From: Euglena gracilis
Lineage: Eukaryota; Euglenida; Euglenophyceae; Euglenales
NCBI GenBank assembly: GCA_039621445.1
Contig: CP154955.1
Span: 6,556,010-6,620,009, forward strand
Reading direction: 5' to 3'
Length of the DNA: 64,000 nt
The translations under genes and the position numbers were made by a program. The notes beneath the pieces are model-generated. The model made no database searches. It was not told where the DNA came from and saw only the letters and a program-made list of their open reading frames with translations. Below, piece by piece: positions 1 to 12,115 of this stretch; positions within the stretch are counted from its first letter, which is position 1, and every line of letters begins with the position of its first letter.

Positions 1-358
1 CACGCACTGGTTGAGAGTGGGGCTGTGTTGCAGTGCGTGTGGTGCGCTGTAGACTCCTCTGTGGTCACACACACAATTTGTGTGTGTTTGTTATTACATC
101 ACCAAATATAGGTCTACAATCTTCCTTAGCCGGGGGGGGGGGGCACTGGAAGCTTTAAAAAAAAAAGAAAGGTTCTCCATTGACAAAGAAGAAGAAGATG
201 GGGCACACCGGTCCATATAGTCGTAGGGCACCGCAGCACACAAATCATGGGATGCAAACATCTGGGTCACCTCCGACACCATCTCCGGGTGGCAGAGGTA
301 GTCGTCCTCCACCAAGAACATTATCGCCCTGAAGAGATCACACACATTGACACGCACG

Positions 359-401
<43 letters not shown>

Positions 402-3400
402 GCACACACAACACACGTGCACGCCTAAAGTTACCGAGCCCTAACCCTACTCCATCAATAACGTAAAAAAACCTTGACCCCCCTGGAGAATGTGTAATGC
501 CCTTGGGGGGGGGCATTAAGCACCCCTGCCTATCATAATGTATGACATTATAGGCATACAAGTGGTTGGCAAGGGGAGGGCAACAACGGAGGGCGGCAGC
601 GGCAGCGTACGATTTGACAATATGGTGTACTTTTTGTGGGGTGTAAGTGCAGGTGAACAGTATCAACTTCGGCACGAAGCACGTGGCTTCTGCCAAACAT
701 GAAGGTGTGCAAGCTTCTGTGAACCCAGTTTGATCCATGCCTCTCTTCAGCTAACGTCCAGTCAGTCAGGCCACAGCACGCACACCTGGGGTCTCGGACC
801 TTAAAGATGCGATCCACCATGTAGAGGAATGACCTGATCGGAATGGGGGGCACCACACCCTGCCAGAGGCTTTATAAAGAGAACGAGGCAAGAGTGGGCA
901 CCAACCCACCACCCATTGCACGGGGGGAGGGGGGGCAGAGTTCGGGGTTTGGCTCTGAGACATGTCTTTAGCGTTGCATGTCAAAAACAGAAGGCGAACC
1001 CCCTAACCCCCCCCCCCCTAATAGAAGCACGGGTGCGCTTATAGGGGATCGCCGCCTCCGGCGGCGGGGGGTGCGCTTCTATTTGGACCCTACCTGCGCG
1101 GTTTTCGTTGATTTCCTTTAGAAATCCCATCAAAATGGGGGGTGCGCTTGTAGCGGACCGCCGCCTTCCGCGGCGGGGGGTGCGCTTTTATTTGGACCCT
1201 GCGCTTGTAGCGGCCCAGTGCTTCTATTAGGGGGGGGGTTTACAGGGGCAGGCAAGGACAGTCATCCCGGTTTTTGGTCTCCAGTGGGGTCCGGTGGCTG
1301 CCCTTGCCTGTCTGGGGGGGGGGGTAGCCACTCGAACCGACGTCCCCGGTGGGCCGGGTGACCCCGCAGGTCACCCGGCCGCCGACAACCTTGAAAGAAC
1401 CTCTGCACGCGGTGTCGCACCAAACGGAAAGCGCTCAGTGGATCAAAATGCCTGCATCAGCCGAAAACCAAAACCGCACCGGCAAAGGTCTCAGATGGGG
1501 GGATGAAGAGTCCAGTTTTAGGGAAACAACGACGCCGCGCTGGGCAGCTTCTCGCTTCTCTCACCAGGTGGGGGGATGGAACATGGACCCTCGACATACG
1601 TGGCGCAAAAAAAAAAACACAAAAAAAAACTCAAAAAAAAACCTCAAAAAAACCCACAAATTTTGCCAAAATCGAAGAAAAAAAAAACACAACAGAAACA
1701 TCAAAAAAAAAGCGTTTGTGCCCCCCTCCTGCTCTCACGTCACCACTACAACTGGTGCCCAGCAGATTCTTTCTTGGTTACCATTTGCTTGCGTTGCTCT
1801 GCTTGAGACTGGGGGCAAGCATCCACTTTCTGTAAATCCAGTGCAGCTCCCGCTTTCGACTGCCCCACATCGCAGCCCGCTGGGCGGCCAACCACCCCGT
1901 GCCCACTGTGGCACACACCGGGAGTTGCCTGGTGGGCAGTTGGGGTCGATGTCCACGATGGCGGTGACGTTCCTGAGAATGGCGGGCGAGACTGGCGAGG
2001 GCATGGGGGCCAACCATTTTTGGTGGCGAACCCCGATAGGCGTGGTTTTGGGTGGCGGTTGAAAGAAAACGTTGATTCTGTGGGGTGTGGCGTGGGGTTT
2101 TCACTGACCCCAAACGGTGCGGGGGTTTGTTTTGCTTGTGCCTCCATCAGGGGTTTTCTTAAGGACCCCTGGGGTCCTGCGGGCCAGCTGGAAAAAGGTG
2201 ATGACTGGGGAAAAAAGTGCTGCTGGATCCCCCCTGGGGCGTTGGGGTCCAGGAGGGGGTCCGGCCAGCTGGAGCTGGACCCAGCGGGTGCCCCCCCCAA
2301 AAAATGCCCCCAAAAAGCCCAAATCCAGCTGTGTTGGCATTTTTCAGCCAAAAATCTGAGGTGAAAACCCAAAGACCGCCCAAAATGCGATTTTTGGCCC
2401 TTCGCGACCACTTTTCAAAGTTTTCAGCGCTTTGCGCCAAAATTTTTTTTGGTCCTGCCCGAACTTTGTTTCAGCGGACCCTCTCCCCCAGGGGTCTGCG
2501 CCTGGCTGGGAGGTGCTGGCGGGAAACAACGGTGCTGGCTCGCTGGACCCTCCCCTGGGGGTAGGGTCCCCTCTGGCTTAAGAAAACCCCTGGCCTCTAT
2601 CACAATAACTCACCAGGGGTGCCCCGTTTCGTTACCATACCATAGTGCCTTCCCCCAGCGAAGCCTTTCGTTGACTTCCCAACATGGAAAGTCAGCAAGG
2701 CCAGGCCCCAAGGCGACACTGGCCCGGAATGGCCACACCCCACGACGGCCCGCAGCCAGTCGGCCCAGTCGGCGGAGTTGGCGAAGCCGTTGAAGAGGAC
2801 GTGGAGGGCGGTGGCGGAGCGCTGGGCGGGGGAGAGGCGCTGCAGGGAGTTGACGAGGGAGAGGAAGCTGATGATGGGGATGGGGACCGTGAGGCGGCGG
2901 TTGGCCCCTGCCGGAAGGGGACACACACACACACAACACACACAACACACAACACACACCACACACACACACACAACACACACACACACACACCACACAC
3001 GCACACGCACACCACACACACCACGCACACACGCACACACACACAACACACACACACACACACACACAGAGAAACACAACACACACACACACAAGACACA
3101 CACACAACACACACACACAACACAACACACACACACAACACACACACACAACACACACAACACACACACACCCACCCACAGGCAGGCAGGTTGGTCGGCA
3201 GGCCATTCATGCATGGCAGGCCATTCACGCATGTGTACCACTTCTTTCTTACACCCACATTGATAGAAAAATACATGATTGCTGACGATCTATTTATTCC
3301 CTTTGCAAAAACAGACAGCCATTGCACATTGTATACCCCGCAGATGGAAGCGTTATGGTGATGAAACCAAAATGAAAAATTGAATTGCTAATTCATACTG

Positions 3401-4473
3401 TAGAAAGGCACGAATTTGTGCACGCCAGTGTTTTAAGTATTTGTGTGACTAACGTGGACAGGGCCCGATGCAACATTGCTGAAATGAATGCCAAACACGT
3501 CACACAGACAGACGGGACAGGAGCACACACACACAGAAACCCACATACAAAAAAGAAAAAGCAAACAAATCACACACGCACATGCACACGCACACGCACA
3601 CGCACACACACAGTGTTCCATGCACAACATGCCACCCACACCTCGCTTGTGGCTGCGGGGGGACAGCCGGTACCAGATGTGGAGTGGCTCCACCGCGCAG
3701 TCCTCCGGGAGGACCAGCTCACCATTGAGGGCGGCGGGGCGGCTCAGGAGGCCGAGGCGGAGGCGGTTCTGCCACAGGTCTCGGCACCGGGCCAGCACGT
3801 CGTCGAGGAGGTCGTGTTGCAGATATTTGTCTCTTGTGTGACTGTGTACAACAGTTGTGTGTGCGTATGTGTGTTGTGTTGTGAGGTGTGCATGCGTGTT
3901 GAGTTGTGTCGTGTCGTGTCGTGTTGTGTTGCGTCGTGTTGTGTTGTATGAACGTGTGTTGAGTTGTATTGTATTGTATTGTGTCGTGTTGTACCCCGCC
4001 CCCCTTATGTCCAACGACCGGTAACCTCTGTCCTCTGACCGGGGGGGCGGTCATTGGACATAGGGTAATGACCAAAAAGGTGTCCTCTGACCGGGGGGGG
4101 GGGGGTGGTCGTTGGACATGGGGTTAAAAGAAAGTTGGTGGGTACCCGGGTCCCTACCCACCCAAAAATGCCCAAATTTTCCCTTCCGGTGCTTTGCGCC
4201 GAAAATTTTGGGCAATTTTGACAAATTTTTGTCCAAAAAGTGTCAAAAATGGCATTTTGGCCAAATTTTTGGCCAATTTTTGGGCAAAATTTTTCAAACC
4301 TCCGAAAAGGTGTCCTCTGACCGGGGGGGTGGTCATTGGACATAGGGGGGTCGTTGGACATAGGGGGGGGGGTAGTGTGTTGTGTTGCATCGTTTGCGTG
4401 CGTGGGTTTTTGGGTTGTGATTTGTTTGTGCGGTGTGGGTTTATGTGTGTGACTGTGCTGTGGAGGAGGCGTG

Positions 4474-4508
<35 letters not shown>

Positions 4509-7500
4509 GTGTGTGTGTGTGTGTGTGGGTGGGTGTGGGTGTGGGTGTGGGTGTGGGTGTGGGTGTGGGTGCGTGTGGGTGTGTGGGTGACTTGCACCCC
4601 AGAACGTCAATGCACTCACAGGTATGCGGGAGGTGCAAAACGCGCGTACGGGCAGGTACAACTGCATTTCAATGACAAGGGGGAAAATAGAATAGCTGGA
4701 GTCAGGTTGCACGAAATTCCGCCGCAGGGGACAACCTAAAATGTGTGCGTGCATGCGCGTATGTGCCCACGCACGTGCGCAACGCCACCGGTGGGGTGGG
4801 GCATGGCCGCTTCACGGAGGAGGAGGTCGGGCTGGGGACTTGCCAGGGACTCCCGGACTGCCGGCAGACCTTCCAGGCGTGGATCATACCGTTGCTTATG
4901 GACCAGAGATTTTTTACGACCCGGGGGGGGGGGAGGCGGGGTCCATACCCACGGGTCTGCGATTGAAGCTCTGCGAACTGGTCTGCAGCAGGAACATTTC
5001 TGGTTTTGTTGTTCTGGAGTTCTGAGATTTGCTTTTGGCTAATTTCAACATCTGCATCTTGTCCAGCATCTGCGTCCACGACATCTTGTCCAGCATCTGC
5101 ATCTTGTCCAGTGTCCACATTTTGTCCAGCATCTGCATCTCGTCCAGCATCTGCAACCACTGCATCTTGTCCATCATCTGCATCTTGTCCAACATCTGCA
5201 TTTTGTCCAGCATCTGCATCTTGTCCAGCATCTCCGTCCACTGCATTTTGTCCAGCATCTGCATCTTGTCCAGCATCTGCATCCATGACATCTTGTCCAG
5301 CATCTGCATCTTGTGCAACATTTGCATTTTGTCTAGCATCTGCATCTCATCTAGTATCTGCGTCCACGACATCTTGTCCTGCATCTGCATCTTGTCCAGC
5401 GTCTGCATTTTGTCCAGCATCTGCATCTCGTCCAGTGCCTGCGTCCACTGCATTTTGTCCAGCATCTGCATCTTGTCCAGCATCTGCGTCCACGACATGT
5501 TGTCCTGCATCTGCATCTTGTCCGGCGTCTGCATTTTGTCCAGCATCTGCATCTCGTCCAGCATCTGCAACCACTGCATCTTGTCCGGCGTTTGCATCTT
5601 GTCCAGCGTCTGCATTTCGTCCAGCATCTGCATCTTGTCCAGCATCTACGTGCACGACATCTTGTCCAGCTGCATCCTGTCCAGCGTCTGCATTTTGCCC
5701 AGCATCTGCATCTCGTCCAGTATCTCCGTCCACTGCATTTTGTCGAGCATCTGAATCTTGTCTAGCATCTCCGTCCACTGCATTTTGTCCAACATCTGCA
5801 TCTTGTCCAGCATCTGCATCCACGACATCTTGTCCAGCATCTGCATCTTGTGCAGCGTTTGCATTTTGTCTAGCATCTGCATCTCGTCTAGGATCTACGT
5901 CCACGACATCTTGTCCTGCATCTGTATCTTGTACAGCGTCTGTATTTTGACCCAAATTAGCCCATTATTTGCCCAAATCAATGCAAATTAGCCGAAATTA
6001 GCAAACAAACCAAAACCATTTTGCAAAAAAGCCAAGATGGGTGAAATGGGAGGCTGGGAGGCAACATAGAGCTTAATTGAAGCCAAAAATGACTTTATTC
6101 GGCCAGAATTGTACCTAATTATTTGCCGTGCAAAAAAAAGGGTCATGTGAAATCCAAAGTGGTGTTGTTTGGCTGTGCCCGGGGGGAGGGGGGCGGGGGG
6201 GGGGGAGGGGGAGGGGGGTATTGTTGGCGGGGAGTGACCTTCGGGCCCCCCCTCCACCGCCTCGCGCCCCTCCCCCCTCCCCCCTCCCCCCCGGACCCCC
6301 CCCTCGCCCCACCTCCCCCGCGCCCCCCCCCCCTCTCCCCCCTATCCCCCCTCCCCCCTCCCCTGCTCCTACTCACACCATCTTTTTGTGTGGACAAAAT
6401 TTGGCGGACAAAGCGTAAATAGCAAACGGGTAAACGGTGAAAGCAAATTCAGGCGGACATGGCGTCTTTGTGGCGAATGGACAAATGGTTTTCAACAAAT
6501 CGGCAGACACAGCGTACGGGAAAACCGTAAAAGCAAAATCAGGCGGACATGGCGTCTTTGTGGCAAATAGATAAATGGTTTTCAATTCTTTCTGCAATTG
6601 GCGGGGCATGGCATAAATAGCAAACAAACAAACGTCATTTGTGTGTGTAAATATATAACGGATGCAAAGATGGAGGGTTGAACATGGCCTGTGTACAAAA
6701 TTGGTTACCTGCCGGAGGCTCCAGGAGGCTCCAGGGAGGCTCCAGGAGGCTCCTCAGGTAACCAGCCTCCCTGGAGCCTCCTTTTTAGGGAGCCTCCAGG
6801 AGGCTCCAGGGAGGCTCCAGGGAGGCTCAGGTAACCAGCCTCCAGGGAGGCTCCTTTTTAGGGAGCCTCCAGGAGGCTCCAGGGAGGCTCCAGGGAGGCT
6901 CAGGTAACCAGCCTCCCTGGAGCCTCCCTGGAGGCTCCAGGTAACCAAAAGTGAGGATTCCAAATTTTCTGGGACCCCATACCCACCCACCCACCCACCC
7001 ACCCCTGAGCCATAAGCCAATACCTACATGCACAGTACCATGGCCTTGCCTGGAACCCAGTTAACCCCATACAAGAGGCGTTGGAACCAAAATCTGGAGA
7101 AGTTTGGGGCATTTTGGTATCCACTCCCAATCCTTCCGGGTCTTGCAAAGGTGCCTATGCGCACTGATATTTGTACATTGCGTACACAACTCGCCTTTTG
7201 TTCACGAATCTTATGTTGCACAGATCCTCAGCTTTGCACCACTAAACACACCACCAGTGTGTTGGGTAGGGCACCCTACATAAAAATTAAGCGTAAAGGG
7301 CAAAAAACTCACAAGCGGGAAAGGGTTGTTTCTGTTCCCCAGTGACCACAAATACCTACCCCCCCCCCCCGGGAAACTGTTACCTGACAGGTTGGCCGGT
7401 ACCGGGGACCCTGACAGTTTCCCGGGCGGGACCCTGACAGTTTCCCGGGCATGACAGTTTCATGGGGGGGGGGTAGGTATGTCCCTTTCGTTTGACGACG

Positions 7501-7723
7501 TCCTATGTGGCTGCCACACGTTACAGTATGACAAGACCAAACCCCACCACCAGGCTTTTACACACAACCATACAACCATACATACATACATACATACATA
7601 CATACATACATGCATACATACATACATACATACATACATACATACATACATACATACATACATACATACATACATACATACATGCATGCATACATACATA
7701 CATACATATATACAGACATACAT

Positions 7724-7758
<35 letters not shown>

Positions 7759-10700
7759 TGTACATACGTACATACATACATACATACATACACACAGGGG
7801 GGCTCGGGGGGCCTACTTTTGGGGTGTCGATTTTGGGGTCCAAATTTTTTTCCAGCGCTTCGCGCTGAAAATTGAGTAAAACCCCGCCCCCCGGTGCGGT
7901 ACCCACTCAGCCCACTCAGCCGACCCCCCCCCCCCTGCAGCCGCGGGGACTCGGCTGGGACTCCCCCGGGGTCACAAAACTTAAAAAAAAATATCTGTTC
8001 AGACGAGGGAATTTCCTAAAGACTCGCCGGGGGGGGGGGGGGGGGGGGTCCAGCCGGAAAAAAACGTGCTCGCCGGACCGCCCCCCCCCCTTGGGGGGTG
8101 AGGGGGTCCAGGGAGGTGGTTTGAACCCAGCTGCCGGGCTGGACATGGCTCGAACCCGAAAACGCGGGCAACAGCCAACAGCTCCAGCTGAAATGCATGT
8201 TTCTGGCAAATATTTTGAGGTGAAACCCCCAAAAAGTACCAAAAATGGCCATTATTTGGCCATTTTGACCATTTTTTTTTTGCCACAGCCCGGCTGGGAG
8301 GTGCTGGCTGGAAAAAAGGGTGCTGGCTGGCTGGATTCCCCGGGGGTTCCAGCTGATGAGATCCAATGGTTACTAGGGGGGGGGGGGGGGGGGGGGGGGG
8401 GCGGAGTGGGTCTCAGCTTCCACTTTCCAAAGAACCAAATTATTAACTTTGCAAATACCAGACACCAGGGTTCCTCCCATTTCCGTGCTGGACGAGGCCA
8501 AATTTATTATCTAATTTATTAAAGTGCAAGATTTTCCGTCACTTTCTATGATTTTCTGTGAATTTCATTTTTCAAAAAAATGTCAAAAGTCACATTCCAT
8601 TCTGCACCAGAGCCACGCGTGAGCTATGGTAGCAGATGGTCTCTCCATATTACAGTGGTTGCCTGACAATGCGTCGGCATGCAAAAAGAAACAGAAATCA
8701 CTTTAAAAACGAAAAACCTTGCCAGTGTTGTTCAAAACGTGGCTGACACATGGCACCCACCTGGCAACCAAACTGAACGCACGCCACAACGTTGACCTTC
8801 CCTTGCGCCAACACCCGCAGTGCTTGTTGGTGGGTTGGGGTCAGAGGCCGCAATCGAATCCCTGGATCAACCTGAACGACTTGAAAAATGGGGCCCAATG
8901 AACTGCCACAACGCCACGGCGGTAGAGAGGAAGGGAACCTCCCCCCCCCCAATAGAAGCACGGGGGCGCTTATAGCACACTGCCTCCGGCGGCGGGGGGT
9001 GCGCTTCTATTTGCTCCCAACCTGCGCGATTTTCGTTGATCTCCGTTTGAAATACCATCAAAATGGGGTGCGCTTGTAGCGGACCGCCGCCTCTGGCGGC
9101 GGGGCGATGCGCTGTTATTTGGACCCTGCGCTTGTAGCGGCCCCGCACTTCTATTAGGGGGGGTCAGTGCACGACTGCGCGGGATGGCCTGGAGGGGAAG
9201 CGGTGGGGCTGCGGAATGTGGTGGGGGACGGTGGCGACCGGCGGGGGGGGGGGGGGGGTCTTTACAGTGTGGCTAAAAATTACGGAAGACAGAAATTTTG
9301 GCAAAATACCCAAATTTTGCCATAAGCTTAGGTGACAGTTTCCTGGGAGGGTCGGGTCTGAGTCACGGAGGGGAAATTCTGAATCTTTTGACCCCCACTG
9401 ATCCAGAAAGCCAAAATGAGTGAATTCTTCATATTTTTGTGGTCTAAATTCTAAAAAAAAAACGAGGCCCACCCATTTTTACCTTAAAAAAATCCATTTT
9501 CTGTGAGGAAACGACAAAATTTCTGGAAAATTTGTTAAGTGTGGAGAAAGGTGACAGGTCACTACCCGCCCCCCCGGGCAATTTTGTTGCGTGACAAATT
9601 GGGCAGCACGGAAGGGGGTGACAATTTCCAAGGGTGACAATTTGGCCGGCACAGAGGGGGGTGACAATTGCCCGGGGGCGTCAGTTGCCCCGGGGGCGTC
9701 GATTGCCCACCCATGTGAGCCACATTTAAACCAAATGACCAAGAACACCATCTGAAACACAAGTGAACACAGGAAAAATACAGCTATGGTCGTGATATTG
9801 TGCAGAGCGTTTGGTGTGCGAAAGTTCTGAGCACGTTGTGGCGAAATAGAAGATCAATCAAGTCGTGTCGACGAAAAGAAAGTTCATACTGCAAACGGGG
9901 GGGTGACAAATTGGGCAGCACGGAAGGGGGTGACAATTTCCAGGGGTGATAAATTGGCCGGCACAGCCAGGGTGTAACAATTGCCCGGGGGCGTCAATTG
10001 GCGGGGGCATCAATTGCCCGGGGGAAGGCGGGTATAATGACAAGTGAGCAAGAACGGGGCTTGGTTGACAGTTTTCCGGGAGAACAGTTTCCCGGGGGGA
10101 GGGAAGGGGGGGGTTATTTATTTTTAATTCCAACCCCGCTCCCCGAGCCCCGACCGGCGTGGTGTTGTTGGCCCCTTTGGCCTTAGGTCGGCCCGTCCTC
10201 CCTTAAAGACCACACTGAGCGAAGCGCTGTGCCTGCCGGTGGGCAACAGCCTGCTGGCGCCGCATCAGTCGCGGGGATAGCCTGAGGAACACAGAACAGA
10301 TAACGCTTCAGAAGGTTCCGAAATACAGAAAAAAAATTGACCTTATAAATATCAAAGAAAGAGTGGTCCCGGGAAGGTAGCCTTTAAACAGGTGGGAAAG
10401 AACCAGGCGGGTTGTTCAGACAAGAGTTGTGCTTGGGCTGGAGGGGGGACTGTCACCGCACCACGTATACCGGCGGCATCCCTACAGATGGTGGGGCAGT
10501 CGGCCACCATTCCTGCCCTGTTTCACAGCACAATTCATGCATTCTCCTCAGGAAGCAGGGAAACTGTCCACAGAAACGTCAGGGAACAGGGCAACAATGG
10601 AACAGGTTCTCGTGACTATGAGTACCGGACAGCGTAGGTTACAGCCATGGTTCGATGGTGGGCAGGTTGGGGGTGGTCCGCCCCCCACCCCTCCGGTCCC

Positions 10701-11774
10701 CCTCCCTCCTCCTACTTAGCTGACCCCCCCCCCTGGGTCAAATCACCCCCAAAAAACAAAAAAAACATGGTTTTGGGCAAAAAAATTCAATTTCATTCGA
10801 TTTTTTTCCGACTTTTTTGGCCGAAAACGGCTAAGTCTGACAGTGGAAAAAATGTACAAAATGTCCCAAATTGGCGGGGAGTCGGGGGTCAACCCAGCGT
10901 GATTCGGAAACCAGAAATCCAGTCGCTCACGTGGGGCTGGCCAGTGACGAAATGCTTGTATGACAGGGATGCCCTGCTGAATTCTTGGGAGGGGTCGCGC
11001 AAAACCCCAGCCCACTGGCACACCACCGCATGGCGGTCTCGGACTCCTCCACCGCGGTGGCCACGCGGCCCTCCAGGCTGGCCAGCCGCTCCGCGAGCGC
11101 CTCCAGCGTGTCTGCCTGCCGGGCACTGCGCACCGTGCTGGGGCCAGGGCCCGACCGGCAGGGACCGTTTCCAACCTCTCCCCTTAGGCTTTAGTTACCT
11201 ACCCCCTCCCTCAGTTGGACGAAAGCTTCTTGTTTGTTTATGGCCGGCGCTAACTCCGCTTCTCTCTTAGTTCGCTGTGTGGTGCTCTTTTGTTGCTCCG
11301 GCGGGCCGACATACACTCACCTTGTGTGGTTGGCACCTATCCCTCCCTACCCCAGGAAACTGTCACCTGACAGGTCGGCGGCATCAGGGACTCTGACAAT
11401 TTCCAAAATTGAGAGGTCGGCCGGCACTGGGGACCGTGACAAGTTCCTACACTGACAGGTCGGGTACCGGGAACAGGTCCTCGGGCAGGACAGTTTCCCG
11501 GAGAGGGGGAAGATAGTGGATGCTGATGTCCCGCGTTCTCTAGGTTCTGATTGGAGGGGACCAGCACCCCCCCCCTCCCGACGGAGAAGGTTCGCAGGTT
11601 TGTTCCGGGCCTGTTCTCAACCAGCGTTACCAATTAGACACGTGCGCCTTGGAATCAAGGACCCCAAATTGGTGAGGCCCGGCTGGGCCACCTTGATTGA
11701 TTATACATACATACATACATACATACATACATACACACACAGACACACATACATACATACATACATACATACAT

Positions 11775-11807
<33 letters not shown>

Positions 11808-11916
11808 GACATACATACATACATACATACATACATACATACATACATACATACATACATACATACATACATACATACATACACACACACATACATACAT
11901 ACATACATACATACAT

Positions 11917-11949
<33 letters not shown>

Positions 11950-12084
11950 GACATACATACATACATACATACATACATACATACATACATACATACATAC
12001 ATACATACATACATACATACATACATACATACATACATACATACATACATACATACACACACACACATACATACATACATACAT

Positions 12085-12115
<31 letters not shown>

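Noticed and set aside
5040-5945. CRISPR-like array
   Set aside because: Units are contiguous with no unique spacers, and the surroundings are eukaryotic introns; it is a minisatellite.
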